A stretch of DNA of 64,000 nt from Notospermus geniculatus (Eukaryota; Nemertea; Pilidiophora; Heteronemertea; Lineidae). Below are positions 10,651 to 22,150 of this stretch, piece after piece. A program made the position numbers and the translations under genes. Position 1 is the first letter of the stretch. Each line of letters opens with the position of its first letter. A model generated the notes under the pieces. It searched no databases and was not told the DNA's origin. It was given only the letters and a program-made list of their open reading frames with translations. Where the stretch lies: assembly GCA_002633025.1 (NCBI GenBank), contig NMRB01000740.1:36724-100723 (forward strand), read 5' to 3'.

Positions 10651-11032
10651 NNNNNNNNNNNNNNNNNNNNNNNNNNNNNNNNNNNNNNNNNNNNNNNNNN
10701 NNNNNNNNNNNNNNNNNNNNNNNNNNNNNNNNNNNNNNNNNNNNNNNNNNNNNNNNNNNNNNNNNNNNNNNNNNNNNNNNNNNNNNNNNNNNNNNNNNNN
10801 NNNNNNNNNNNNNNNNNNNNNNNNNNNNNNNNNNNNNNNNNNNNNNNNNNNNNNNNNNNNNNNNNNNNNNNNNNNNNNNNNNNNNNNNNNNNNNNNNNNN
10901 NNNNNNNNNNNNNNNNNNNNNNNNNNNNNNNNNNNNNNNNNNNNNNNNNNNNNNNNNNNNNNNNNNNNNNNNNNNNNNNNNNNNNNNNNNNNNNNNNNNN
11001 NNNNNNNNNNNNNNNNNNNNNNNNNNNNNNNN
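10651..11032. other. Assembly gap (Ns)
   Basis: 382 undetermined bases directly after the MITE at 10459-10636. Open frames that appear to cross it are artefacts. Confidence 0.99.
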
Positions 11033-11128
11033 GGTCAATAATGCTTTGGCTTTGGCCCTGGTGGAAAGACAGAGTACAATTACAACCACCTGGTACAATG
11101 GCTAGAATGTCAATATACCAGAAACCAA

Positions 11129-11220
11129 AATCATGCTGTCCCTCCCGAATAACCCCCTAATCACGCTGTCCCTCCCGAATAACCCCCTGATCATGCTGTC
11201 CCTCCCGAATAACACCCTGA
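11129..11220 (+). repeat. 30-bp tandem repeat, three units
   Basis: Three near-identical units of about 30 bp with the core GCTGTCCCTCCCGAATAAC lie shortly after the gap. The array may continue into the undetermined bases, which would explain the failed assembly. Confidence 0.85.
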
Positions 11221-13935
11221 TAGAAATGATGAGTAATGTCTCATTACGCCGACCTCTTGGGACCGGTGGGAATACATTCTATTGAATGGTATCGACTCGG
11301 TACGAATCAATGCCGACGGTGAGAAAACTGAAGACAACAAATACTCTCCTTACCGATGAGATAAAGGAAAGATCAATGTCTGTAATGAAAGTTTTCATAC
11401 TTTGACCCCTTCTCTTTGAACTAATCTTTTGCAAATATCAATCTTTAGTGTCGTGAGCTCCTTCTCAATTTTCAAGATACCGGTATCATGTTTTCAAATC
11501 AGTGCAGCGTTTTCATATCTTGGTGAAAATTTGACCTGTGATGTCGTGAACGAGATGAAAAGATAATTTGATATTGGAACTTGTATGTTTCAGCATGAAA
11601 ACATAATTCTTTTTCTGGAAAAATCCGTTTACTTGGGCTTATGATTCATGACATTACAATTAGTTTATGGTCCTAAGGGTTGGATTTGCAGCTGTGAGTT
11701 GGCTGGTCGTGGCTTCTTTCTTTATAAGTATGCACCACTCATTAAGATGTCTGTAACCCCACCACGGTGACAACCACTGTCGCCGCCACCGCCGCCGCTG
11801 CACCACCGCCACCCTGGTCACCACCACCAATGGTCTGATTTGCACAGTGAAATTGTACTGCCGTGCATGAGGTTGTGGTTTTGATCCCCAGTTGGTGGCT
11901 TCATGTGGTAAACCTAGACTGTCAGGAAGAGATCATCCTCTTTCTGTCTGGGGCAGCAGTTTCCTTCTGCATGAAATAATTATTTCCCATTATTGTTTGA
12001 TGATGGATACCCTCACAGCTTCATTTGCTGCTTGCACTCATCGAAATGAAAAGCATGCAGACATTTTGTGGTTTACAGTAATCTTTGATTTCTGCTTTCA
12101 AGTGCTTTAAAATTGAGGCTCCTTTGATAATCCAGGTTAACTAAGGTATCAGTCATTTCCAGTATCGATGAATCTTTCATAATCTGTCATAATTAATTAT
12201 GAAACAAGCCTTACAAGCCCTTTATTCTGTCAGGGAGGTGCCCTTAAAGGCATTGTACCCACACTAATTAAAGGAACACTGAATGCGCCATTTCTCTTTT
12301 GAAGATAAAAAAGGCCTGCATACCTCCACAATGCAATTAGCATTGAGACAAAGCATAATATCGTGACAAACATGAAACTCTAAAGCTTCTAATTAGGCAT
12401 GACTAATCATATTAACGAGCGAGAGATCTTCCATTTAGGAGGATGCAACAGGTTATTACGTTTCCAAGGACATGGAGAATGGCTTCTTGTGTCTCCTTGG
12501 AGATCGAGGGTACATTTGGCAACGTTTTGACAGTGAACCTAGCGAGATGAGTTTAACTGAAAGTTCTGTCAATTTATTTAGGATTTCTGCCAAAGAAATG
12601 GCAGCTGTGAGCTTTAATTAACGCAGATAATTCTAGTGGTATTTGTTGGTTGTCATTCAAACTCTAATCAACAGTTCTCTTTAAGTTATTATACCATTTT
12701 GAGTGTAGGAAATCAACTTTTTCGGAATATTGCTATAAAACAAACTCGAATTTTTAAAGTCGAAATTCAGTGACGTCAATGCAGATTTCAAGGTACATTT
12801 TATTTTCATCATAAGTAATGCATATTTTCCCACGCAGTCCAAGTCACCAACAGCAAATTAAACAGACTTGAAACCAAAAATTCACATTTTGAAATTCCTA
12901 TGGTTATAGGAAATTCCAAAGTAATAAATAGTTTTAAATGCAGTTTTGATATGCCAGACTCTCAGAATACTTGTCAGTCCTAATGGATTTTGAATGGTAC
13001 TTTCAGTCAAAGTGACAAACTATTGTACATTGCATTGGTTGCTGTCATCAGCAAGTGATATTTCCATTTGCAAAATTTGGTCTTTGAGCTGTCACGATCT
13101 TGATATTGCACACAAGCAGTGTGCACCAAAGGAGGAAACCGCATGCCCTTTATCCTGACAGGTCGGCGCTGCGAGTGGTGGGACCAAACCGATGTCATTG
13201 ACATCGTTTAAGTGTTGACGCTACGTCATGAAAAAATCAGCTGTACGTTTCTCTACATGAATAATGAGATAAAGACGTTGTCATTATCGCCATCCTACCT
13301 CTTCATTGGAAGGAAAAAAGCACCGAAAATGCAGAATTTTTCATCTGCTACAAGATGATGTAAATTTTAATGCCAGGCGCCCTAGTGTTCACACAGTGGT
13401 ACAGCCATTTAGAGGACTGTGTGGTCGCAAGGTTCTGCTGATTACGGCAGCAGCTATGATCACGCAGTCACTAAGCTCTGTATGCACATAGCAGAGTAAA
13501 GAACTGACTTCGCCAGCCACGTAAAGGCTGAACGCTACCATATAGCAAACCTTCTTACATGGAAATAAACCAAAAATATTTCTTCTTAAAGATGTAGATA
13601 ATCTTCACGTATGGTACCGGTACATCAAAAGTCATGAAAAAATGGTTCCTGACTTTCAGAAACCTGATTGCAATCTAAAACCTGTCGTAAAGGGCATGGG
13701 AAGTCATAGCCTTGTGCCCTTTTCCTTGATTAAATTTTTTCCAAATAACATTGCCACGGATTTTGTATATTTTTTCCCAGATTCTTTTGATTGGTGGTTA
13801 CTTTTCTCATCAGCAATACCTAGTTCTTTGGGGAGGAACATACTGAATGCTGCCGTGTTGCATGCCTTCATTGCTGCAACAAGAATCCCTGGTGTATTTC
13901 TTCTTAAAGCCCCTCAGTATTGAATTTTACGGAAC
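11221..13935. other. Gene-free stretch
   Basis: 2.7 kb with no supported gene. It holds a CCGCCACCGCCGCCG-like trinucleotide patch at about 11777-11825 and a SINE family 2 relic at about 11857-11990 (GTTTTGATCCCCAGTTGG, then CTTCATGTGG). The rest is AT-rich intron-like sequence. A 93-codon frame at 13642-13923 has no splice or start context. Confidence 0.5.
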
Positions 13936-14580
13936 CAGGCATGGATCCGAGGGGGCACACCCAGCGCAGCCCCCCCTTTTGGCCAACAAATCTGTAAAAG
14001 AGTTTTGGTAGCGAGGTACATTTATAGAACCAAAGAAACGAGCAAATCCAAAATGTGATATTCATATCTATATATTACACTATATACACGGTACAAACGT
14101 TTTCGGCAGCATCCTGCTAGCCCTCATCAGGTAAAATGAGAAATATTACAAATTGAAGAAAGACTGGAGCATTAACATAACAGCAATAATACAATTAAAC
14201 GAGCAAATCCAAAATGTGATATTCATATCTATATATTACACTATATACACGGGGATCTTGGGGATCTTTTAAATCACCCCCAACAGTGTTACTAATTGTA
14301 TTATTGCTGTTATGTTAATGCTCCAGTCTTTCTTCAATTTGTAATATTTCTCATTTTACCTGATGAGGGCTAGCAGGATGCTGCCGAAAACGTTTGTACC
14401 GTGTATATAGTGTAATATATAGATATGAATATCACATTTTGGATTTGCTCGTTTCTTTGGTTCTATAAATCTGTAAAATCGACTGAAATTCTGAAATTTG
14501 GAGCAAATCATTGAAATTCACCGCAGATTTCAATGTTCCTAGCACAGTGTGCCCCCTCTGACATTTTGGATCCATCCCTA
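13936..14580. mobile_element. CAGG-ended GGATCC MITE, split by a foldback insertion
   Basis: The left part (CAGGCATGGATCCGAGGGGG) runs to AAATCTGTAAAA at 13999; the right part resumes after 14478 with TCGACTGAAATTCTGAAATT and ends TTTTGGATCCATCCCTA. Without the insert it matches the intact copy at 38276-38448 along its length. Flanks GGAAC and GGAAT are a near-identical 5-bp target duplication. Confidence 0.75.
14000..14466. mobile_element. 467-bp foldback element inside the CAGG MITE
   Basis: Long arms run inwards from TTTATAGAACCAAAGAAACG (from 14021) and outwards to CTTTGGTTCTATAAA, each about 170 bp, and include GTTTTCGGCAGCATCCTGC. The 12-bp AAATCTGTAAAA flanks it on both sides (13988-13999, 14467-14478) while the uninterrupted family has it once, so it is a target duplication or an insertion-associated repeat. 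A 55-bp block (CGAGCAAATCC...ACACGG) of the left arm is repeated again at 14199-14253. Confidence 0.75.
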
Positions 14581-15037
14581 GGAATTTCCAAAATGTTAGA
14601 AGAGTGCAGATAGTGGTCTGATAGTCTTGTGAAGGTCCCAAAATGCTTGCCTGATACGTAGGCTACTTTAAGAATTAAGCTCTTGTTTTGAGCACACATT
14701 AAAAAAACAGCAGGCAGAGCTCTAATGTATTAAGAAAGAGCGTAGTTCATTTTACACGACACTAACGGTGGCGAATGTAAGCGCTTTCTGAATTAAATAC
14801 AGTGCGGCTTTAATGAAAATTTGCACATCAAAACTCATCAAAAACAGTGATAGCAATCTAATATGTCTGCAAAATAAATTGATTTAAGTCATTCCAAATC
14901 TTTTTTTGAGGGTAAGAAATGACAACTTGATATTAAATCCACTTTGTATGAGTTACGCGAGGCGAACATGCAAGCAATTGCTAGCAGTTTGATTGACATG
15001 GCGTAACTTGCATGATAATGTTGTCAGGATGAATATG

Positions 15038-15930
15038 TTGTCAATAAAGGACACAATACTAAAGGTATAGGTGCAATCTACGGATGAAGGACAGAATTCA
15101 GAAGTGCATAGAGGTAAATAAGGACACAATACTATAAAGGTGCAGGTGCTCGTAATAATACAGAGCAGAACTCTGACATACCTAGACCACCTAGGCCAAT
15201 AAAGGACTACTTACACATAGGTGCACTGTCAATAAAGGACACAATACTTACACGTAGGTGCAGGTACTGTCAATAAAGGACACAATACTTACACGTAGGT
15301 GCAGGTACTCTCAATAAAGGACACAATGCTTACACGTAGGTGCAGGTACTGTCAATAAAGGACACAATACTTACACGTAGGTGCAGGTGCTGTCAATAAA
15401 GGACACAATACTAAAGGAGCAGGTACTGTCAATAAAGGACACAATACTTACACGTACAGTACAGGTCACAATTGACATCCTTACGGCTTCGCGTAAGTTA
15501 CTCGTAAGTTACGCGTAACTTACGAGTAACTCACGGCTTTGGTTTCGCGTAACTCGCCAAAATCGCGTACCTCGCCTCGTAAATCACTGCGTAGCTAGCG
15601 AAATTCGCGTAACTCACCTCGTAAGTTGCGCGTAACATAGCTCGTGAGTTGTTGCGTAAGTTACGAGTGACTTACGCATAACTTACGCGAATTTAGGGAT
15701 GTCAATTGTGACCTGTACTGTAGGTGCAGGTACTGTGAATAAAGGACACAATACTAAAGGTGCAGGTACTGTCAGTAAAGGACACAATACTTACACGTAG
15801 GTGCAGGTGCTGTCAATAAAGGACACAATACTTACACGTAGATGCAGGTGCTGTCAATAAAGGACACAATACTTACACGTAGATGCAGGTGCTGTCAATA
15901 AAGGACACAATACTAAAGGTACAGACGTGC
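15038..15930 (+). repeat. 41-bp minisatellite, split by a MITE
   Basis: The unit GTCAATAAAGGACACAATAC plus TTACACGTAGGTGCAGGTACT repeats many times. Some units are shortened to GGACACAATACTAAAGG, and decayed units lie on both edges. The array is interrupted at 15457-15720 by a hairpin element. Variant units cluster, which indicates local unit conversion or unequal exchange. Confidence 0.9.
15457..15720. mobile_element. CAGT-ended hairpin MITE with TA target inside the minisatellite
   Basis: The ends are perfect inverted repeats (CAGTACAGGTCACAATTGAC and its complement at 15697-15720), flanked by TA on both sides. The surrounding unit reads CACGTA|GGTGCAGG when the element is removed, so the empty site is directly visible in neighbouring units. 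The interior consists of degenerate palindromic words related to CGTAAGTTACGCGTAACTTA. The TIR core CACAATTGAC is shared with the element at 9284-9556. Confidence 0.9.
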
Positions 15931-16609
15931 TCATAACAATAGAGGAGAGTAGATGCTCATCTGTCAGTAAAATGACACAATACTGTCACTGTTCACTGTC
16001 AGCTGGACAAAAGATCTGCCTCCCCTTAAAGTTACAGGTGCTTTGTAAATAAGGTTGTTGAACTTTGTTCAGTTTCTTAAAAAGTGGTCCAGTATCAGAG
16101 TTCCTATAAAAAGTAGCTAAACCCATGAAAGGGGGTTATTGTGGAATGATGATGATGATGATATAATTTTATTAAGGAACAGATGACTATACAAGTACAT
16201 ATACTACAATTACAGTTATACTACAGTTATTGTGGAATGCCTATCCAAGTAAGGGGGTAATGGGGGATAGGGCATTTGAAACCAGGGGAACAAGCTTCAG
16301 TTTCCCCTACATCAGAGGAGTTGAAGGAACACGCTAACGAGCAGTATAAATGTTGATGATTTTCTTCTAGGTGATAATGGCTGAACTGAAAGTGTATGGA
16401 AGTAATGGATGTATATTTTCTGTTGTAATGGTTTAAGTTGTGAAAAGCCATTAGTGCTTACCGCTGGTTTGATTGACATTTTACTGTTGCAGGCCGGCTT
16501 TCCTCCTGTGACTCCATGTAGTATGTTAGGAAAGTAATGTACAGTCTTTTGCTGAAGTTTAAGCTGCCTATCATCTTTCAAGTTTTGCGTACCGAATTGA
16601 GTGCACTCG
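15931..16609. other. Gene-free stretch with short ATG microsatellite
   Basis: It contains an ATGATGATG run near 16147. A minus-strand GT donor context near 16457 (CCAGCG then GTAAGC) has no convincing upstream acceptor. No gene called. Confidence 0.5.
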
Positions 16610-16965
16610 GGCGCGGAGCCAGGATTTTGGGCAGAGGGGGTCAGGGCCGGTGAAGGGGGTCATTGCAGGTGGGTGCCGAAGGTGTGGGGCGTCCCCCAGA
16701 AATGTTTTTTAAAATTTTTTTACAGTGAATTGGCATGAAGAATGAGTCAATGGTAACAACCAAATGCCTTGAAATCGCGTCCTTTGTATCCCATGTGCGA
16801 TATGAACTGAACAACACAAAATATATGTAAGAGGGCAATTTGAACGTTTTTCGGGAAAAAATAGAAAAGTTATTTTTGATGAAAAAAAAAATTTTTTGAA
16901 TTTTTTTTTTGTTGAAAAAAACGGGGTCAGGGCCATTTTCGCGGGTCGGGCAGGGACGATCACCA
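16610..16965. mobile_element. GCGGAGCCAGGATTTTGGGC-type repeat with A/T runs
   Basis: It opens GCGCGGAGCCAGGATTTTGG, then GGGGGTCAGGGCC and GGGCGTCCCCC, followed by long T and A runs, and closes near GGGTCGGGCAGGGACGATC. This resembles the CAGG/GGATCC family at its left edge but its body differs. The right border is not exact. Part of the open frame described for 16966-17504 runs through it. Confidence 0.4.
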
Positions 16966-17504
16966 GCTTTCTTTTTTTTATGTGGCCTTATGCTGATGTC
17001 AGGTCGACCTTGCGACGGCACCGAACAGGCAGCGGCTGACATTTTTGGTTCACCTTGCATCTGAGGCACAACTGCATGCAACAAATCATCGGCGATGTTG
17101 TGTGACATGACTGCATTTGCGTCGCTGGCGACGGTCGGCATCAGTCGCTGATCAAAACGAATCACGAATGGCAAGAGCAGAATGTGTTCAACTTCCACAC
17201 CATGACGAATCATGGATCCATTCGCAGTCGACCTGAGTCGACTTATGATTCCCTGCTTGCAGATGCTACCTGCTGCATCCGAGTGCAACATTTTCAACTT
17301 TGCGACCTCCATGATTTCTTCCCTTGATGCCTTTTGTTCTGTCATGGTGCAGGCAATCGCGAGTGTGACCTGACACCAGCATTTGAACTGACTTCTTAAA
17401 TGTGACACTAGAGTATCCCTACTGTGGTCTCCCATGGCTCTCTGCCAGCAAGCCGTCATCTCGCTCATTGTTCGCCTGCCAATTGCACAAGAAGTTTCCA
17501 CCAC
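16966..17504 (-). CDS. Unrecognised open frame, possibly a coding exon or decayed transposon gene
   Basis: On the minus strand the frame is open for about 180 codons from a GTG at 17504 (open a little further upstream, to a TGA near 17533) before it runs into the repeat at 16610-16965, giving 287 codons in all. The peptide contains MSEMTACWQRAMGDHSRDTL, LHSDAAGSICKQGIISRLRS and MRHGVEV-like segments, with a basic tail HKKKK at the repeat border. Composition is protein-like with well-spread W, C and H. No ATG in good context, acceptor or known domain was seen. Frames of this length are borderline for chance in 64 kb. The stop is supplied by the repeat, so if it is an exon, the gene either terminates in the repeat or was cut by it. 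Confidence 0.28.
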
Positions 17505-17540
17505 CGTAGGTGAAACAAGATATCGATTGTTTCAACGTTC

Positions 17541-19550
17541 TTCTCAAACACCTGTTGGCATGCCGTTGTAAAGGAATCTAATCAAGTGCTGGTTAAGCTC
17601 GCCCCACAGGGATTCCTATTGATAACAAACTAACAAGGATTACTCTCACGAAAGAAGCTTATTTCAAAATCTTGTTCATTGCATCCATGTTTCTGTCGTG
17701 ACAAGATTTCCTGGCGTGTAGAATGTGACGTACTCATGGTAACTGACAGCCACTCAGTATAATCATTATTTCCCATGATTTTGTGGTTTCAATTGTTTTT
17801 TGACTGATTTCATGTTTTTGTTCTTTGTGCAATATTTTGATGGCGATTTACAAGATTTCTTCTGACGATTCAAAGTTGATTTAATTTTGGAAGAGACTCT
17901 TGTATTCTCACAAGATGTCTTGCGCTTTTCAGGAGTTGTTTATTTTCACAAGATACCCACAACTGCGTGGGGAGTTTAATAACTTTACAAGGAAGGCAAC
18001 TTTCGTTTGGTGGGATTTACGTTGCTCTTGTTCATCCTTGAAAGTGGCATGCATGTTCCCGAGGCCACAAAATATTTATTTCCTATCACGTCTTCACCAG
18101 AGCAATGATTCTTGCTTGTATTTAAGGTGTCTGTAATAATTGCACCAATCTAGAGCCAAAGAAAGCAGTCCTTTGGCGAAAACATCATGATGAGAAAAGA
18201 AGAATGCAGTCCCTAATAACTGCAATCGAAGCTCGTCATGACAGAGCTCTCAGTCACGGACGGCCGTCAGCATCCCGCGGTATCATTGATTTTATCTTCA
18301 ACCACACCTGAAAAGTAGCGGTGTGCGTGATGTTGTGGTGACTTGTTCCAGGCGACTAGAAATCGAATTAGCTGCACAGAGAATGGTTAGCATTAATTTA
18401 TGAAGTTGCTGATGTGAAGTATAGAGAATCATGGTGTCTGTGATGGAACTCTTGATGATGGTATTGGTTCAGGATCATCTCAACCTGGCGTGAACCCTGC
18501 ACAAGATTCTGTACATTTCATGTGCATCAACTATCTCTTATCTCTGCATGAGAAGGAGACACCTGTTGCATGAACTCGATATAAGGATGTGAATTCACGA
18601 AATACCATTTCGATTCCAGGATCTAAAATGGTCAACGGGGTGGGGGGTGAGGGGTGCTTGACTCTATATTCAGGATTGAGTTCTAAAATGCCTGCTTTGC
18701 TCAACGCAAAGATGCAAATGCACAGCTCCGTCAAAAAGGGGAGCTAATAGTAGTGTCCCCTGGCGAATTTTGGCCTGCGACAAGGGACGAATGAAAAAAT
18801 CATAGTTCCTCGTAACAGTTCTTAGACTGTCTCAATGATTCTTTGGCTCGCAGAAAAATTTTCTAAAAGTTCAAAATCTGTCCGCGACAAAACTTTAGTT
18901 GAAGTCAGTTGAAGTTATCTATATAGTCGCACCCATGTCGTACATAGTCGTACAGGATCGTAGGTCTTGGTTATGGAAGAGTAACCTCGACCAGCAACTA
19001 GCATACTGGAAAAAAAACAGGGATCCCGGTTGACGAACTTTTTTCAAGGAATGGGTGCGTGTTTTCACAGCAGTCAACCTGTGGAATCTACCACCTGGAG
19101 TGGTATTGGCAGGTCTCAAGGTCCTATTCAATACTTGAATGCCTGATTAACTACAAGGCTATTTCGGATAGAAACCTTCCAAGCAGAAAATTCGATAAAT
19201 CCTCCACTTCAAAGCTGTATTGTTCCTCAAGCTCAGTTGATAATCAGGGAATCTGCATTTGAACCCTTATTTCATAGAAATTGTGTTGGTTGTCAATTTT
19301 AGAAATGAGTTATAAGCCCCATCCGCACGACTTAAAATGCAATGCAGCTCATTGTATCGCAGTAATTCAGTCATGACCTGATTGTGTGTAGATACCAAGT
19401 TGTACAACAAAATCAGTCAAAGTCTCCTACCACCGCAGGATGGTTGTGTCGCGATAAGTTCCATCACATAGTGCTGCGATTGCTAATTAGGTTGTGCATG
19501 CACAAAGACCCTTTAAATATAGGTGGTTTCGAATTTTGTTGGAATGAACT
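17541..19550. other. Gene-free stretch
   Basis: 2 kb without supported exons. A block at 17990-18030 (GGCAACTTTCGTTTGGTGGG) recurs at 51356-51376, so at least part is an old dispersed repeat. The rest looks single-copy. Confidence 0.5.
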
Positions 19551-19775
19551 TTACAGTTTCCGAATGGCATGTTTGTCATTTCCTGTTGTCATCCCATTGT
19601 TTCCACCGGTCACAGCAACCGAACTGTAACATCCATTGTAGCGGATTACCAACATAAGACAAAACACGAGACGATCGGCCAGCTTCATCAGATCTTGTGA
19701 TTCATCATCAAAGCATTCATTCCCTACGAAATGATGATTGCCTCCGTAAATGACGATAAACACATCCTGTTGCAT
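19551..19775 (-). pseudogene. Possible SGNH-hydrolase-like remnant, speculative
   Basis: A minus-strand frame reads DVFIVIYGGNHHFVGNECFD followed by LMKLADRLVF and a GGNNG segment. The run of hydrophobics followed by GGN resembles block III (GxND) of SGNH hydrolases, which also occur as accessory domains in some retrotransposons, but the expected aspartate after GGN is replaced by histidine and no GDS block or catalytic DxxH pair was found. Upstream frames do not join cleanly. This is a pattern resemblance only, most likely a decayed fragment or chance. Confidence 0.15.
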
Positions 19776-19994
19776 GCGGCAGTTAGATTCCGTTTATCGT
19801 ATCTGATTGAGGCAGCCGGTTTTTCCCAAGGACCGGATTGTTGTCTTCATGCATTGCAGATTGTCTCCTGTTTTGTTGCTTGGTATTTCTTGTTGTCGAG
19901 TTTAGTTTCTTTCCATTTTTGCCCTCCAGTGGCAACGATAGCATTTGTATTATGCCTAAAAAAGTAGCTGTGGTTCTGCCAGCTCTACTAACAG

Positions 19995-20060
19995 TACCTA
20001 GTTTTACATGAGGATGCTTTGGACCGGTCTCTCCTTGAACCAGTTGAAGCCAGCTCACTT
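19995..20060 (+). CDS. Possible short internal exon
   Basis: The acceptor CTGCCAGCTCTACTAACAG ends at 19994 and the donor (TCACTT then GTAAGT) begins at 20061. The 66-nt interval is exactly 22 codons, phase 0/0, reading YLVLHEDALDRS then LLEPVEASSL. The signals are good but the exon is very short, so chance is a serious alternative. No family recognised. Confidence 0.22.
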
Positions 20061-21352
20061 GTAAGTGGCTTGTGCTGCCTACATGGAGACAGATCGAATG
20101 GGACCGGTTTTGAGTCAATTAAAACCTCCTTAAAATCATGTTTCCATTGTTATCAACACTTCATTCCTGATTTATTCGTCTTTTGTTTTTCTTTGTATCA
20201 ACATAATTTTCTTTTACCATCTGTGGCAAGAATGCAATCAGAATCATTCCCGAGGCGGTCAGAACACAACCTCATCAAATTGTTTGATTTGTCCTCGAGG
20301 AAACTATTCTTTGATGTCAATTCGTTGACAAAGTGAAAGAGAGTTAAACATCCTGTTGCATGCTGCAAACAGGTAGCGTCACGGAATCAACGTGTTTGGA
20401 GACCCACCACACCAAAGCTGCCGTGATCTTTACACGAATGCTCGTGGATTGTTCCCTCTGTGGGGGTCGCTAGCCACATGGCATTTTCCCATCATCTTAA
20501 CTCCTGTTGTATCGATGGTGCGGGTTGTGCGGGTTACGGTGCGGGTTACTCATTAGGTATCCACTGATGCTTCGGCTGTGGGAAAGAGGATGTTTTGTAG
20601 ATCCAGCGGTGCTAAGAGAGTATAAGAAGTAGAATTCAGCATCGATAGCATTTATCGTCTGCTGTTGTAGTTATGGTAACTAGTACTCTAACTGGTGGGA
20701 GGTACCACCAAAACCACGCGAGCTATTCGCTTTAAATTCAGGTTCTGCCCACCGGCAATCATACATCTATTGGGAAGCATTGGGACTTATTTGTGTGACA
20801 AACAATTACCAACTGGTGAAAATAATGGGATGTAATTGCTGAAAATAATTCAATAACTTCATCAGCAACACTCTCGAAAACAACAAAGTTGATATAAAAA
20901 GCATGATTATTTGAATAAAAAGCAGACGGCATTTATGCAGATTTGCACAGAATTTATTTGATGGGAGTTTAGAATGTTTCATCAGCGCAATCAAATCTGA
21001 TCGGAAAGCGTTTCTCTCGAGTAATTGGAGTATTTTTCAGTTGATTTCAAATTGTAGGTTTTCATTCCAGGAATAATCAACTTTCCTGCTGCCATCGGTG
21101 GTTTGTGGGTATAAGTTTACGGTGACAAATGTGCACAGTCGATTTTGTTTACCAGGGGTTTCTCTGATTACAGGATTCAAGATGTGTATTGCTGAAGAAA
21201 AAAACTTGTTCCCTCTGCTGAATTAACTGGGGATCAGATGGGTTGGTCGATCTTCTGTCCTTGAACACCTAAATTGCTGACTCATCATTTGTTGCATCTT
21301 GCTATCTTAGCTCTGTTAAAGTTTGTTCAAGAAATCAAAAGCTGCTGTTTAC
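20061..21352. other. Gene-free stretch
   Basis: No supported exon or recognised repeat. A small repeated GTGCGGGTTACG-type motif lies near 20519-20550. Confidence 0.5.
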
Positions 21353-21514
21353 CTGAGGGATATTCCCCTGATTTGAGATTGGTGGGAAAACCGTGAGACC
21401 TTGGCCTTGGTACCTGGAGCGATTACATGTTGGTCTAAGACATTAATTATGACATAAAAAGGATTTGATGTTGAACTTGCTTGAAACAATAGAAGTTCAA
21501 AAATCTCAGAACAC
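21353..21514 (-). CDS. Candidate internal exon, unrecognised protein
   Basis: On the minus strand an acceptor (ACTGTTAAAATTTCCAG, with a branch-like CTGTTAA) precedes 21514 and a donor (CCCTCAG then GTAAAC) follows 21353. The 162-nt interval is open after one leading base and encodes CSEIFELLLFQASSTS, then FYVIINVLDQHVIAPGTKAK and RFSHQSQIRGIS. The frame stops at the TAA inside the donor, as expected for an exon edge. Composition is protein-like. No domain is recognised. Phase 1 in, phase 2 out. It cannot be joined to the candidate at 24851-24903, to its right on the same strand, because the phases do not fit without another exon. Confidence 0.3.
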
Positions 21515-22019
21515 CTGGAAATTTTAACAGTTTGAAGATCTGAGGTGAGCCTACCTACCACAGGCATTTGTACCAGTTTCCCAATACAAAGTCTCCTCTT
21601 CGATATAAAACCAATTATTGCCCATTCTGTCGAATGCCTCTGAAATCCTATATCCGTTCCTGCGACATCTCGCGTGCTGCCTCAACCGTTCATACAAAGC
21701 AATTTGCCTCCAATCATTTACTTCCCCTCGATCTCCTGTTGCGGGTTACGAGGCTAGATCATCGGCTGGGGGCCAAACTCTGGTCACAGGAACATTGGCT
21801 TTAATGTGCAATGAGTGAAGTTTGGAAAGATTGACAGTACAGGGAGTGTGTTTGATGATGTGCCCAGGGTGGGTCGCTCAGAGGTACAGACTTACATACC
21901 CTGTACAGAAATTTATGTCCGGACCGAATGATGTTGTTGCCTACACGATCCCCTGCAACAAAAGCAGGCCTTCATCACAAGTGATCATCATTGGCCATCA
22001 GTTACTCAACATTATCACT

Positions 22020-22150
22020 GCTGTCCGCGACTGTTGTCAACCTGCAGAGACATACATTTTAGCTACCGGGTATTGTGTTGTAAGGCCATTACCCTTTCCT
22101 TGGTTGCGACAAGCGCCTACTTCTAGCAGGCCACATACATGTATGACCTG
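22020..22150 (+). repeat. Dispersed repeat, copy B (pair with 897-1040)
   Basis: It matches the reverse complement of 897-1040 in blocks such as CTGTTGTCAACCTGC, TTGTAAGGCC and GGTTGCGACAAGCGCCT. It carries small deletions relative to copy A. Family unknown. Confidence 0.5.

Noticed and set aside
10594-11160. 188- and 151-codon frames across 10.6-11.2 kb
   Set aside because: Most of each frame is undetermined bases of the assembly gap.
15038-15930. CRISPR array
   Set aside because: Repeats are contiguous 41-bp tandem units without spacers, in a eukaryotic setting.
19731-20118. Frames on both strands around 19.7-20.1 kb
   Set aside because: They overlap each other and only the 66-nt interval with splice signals is kept as a weak candidate.
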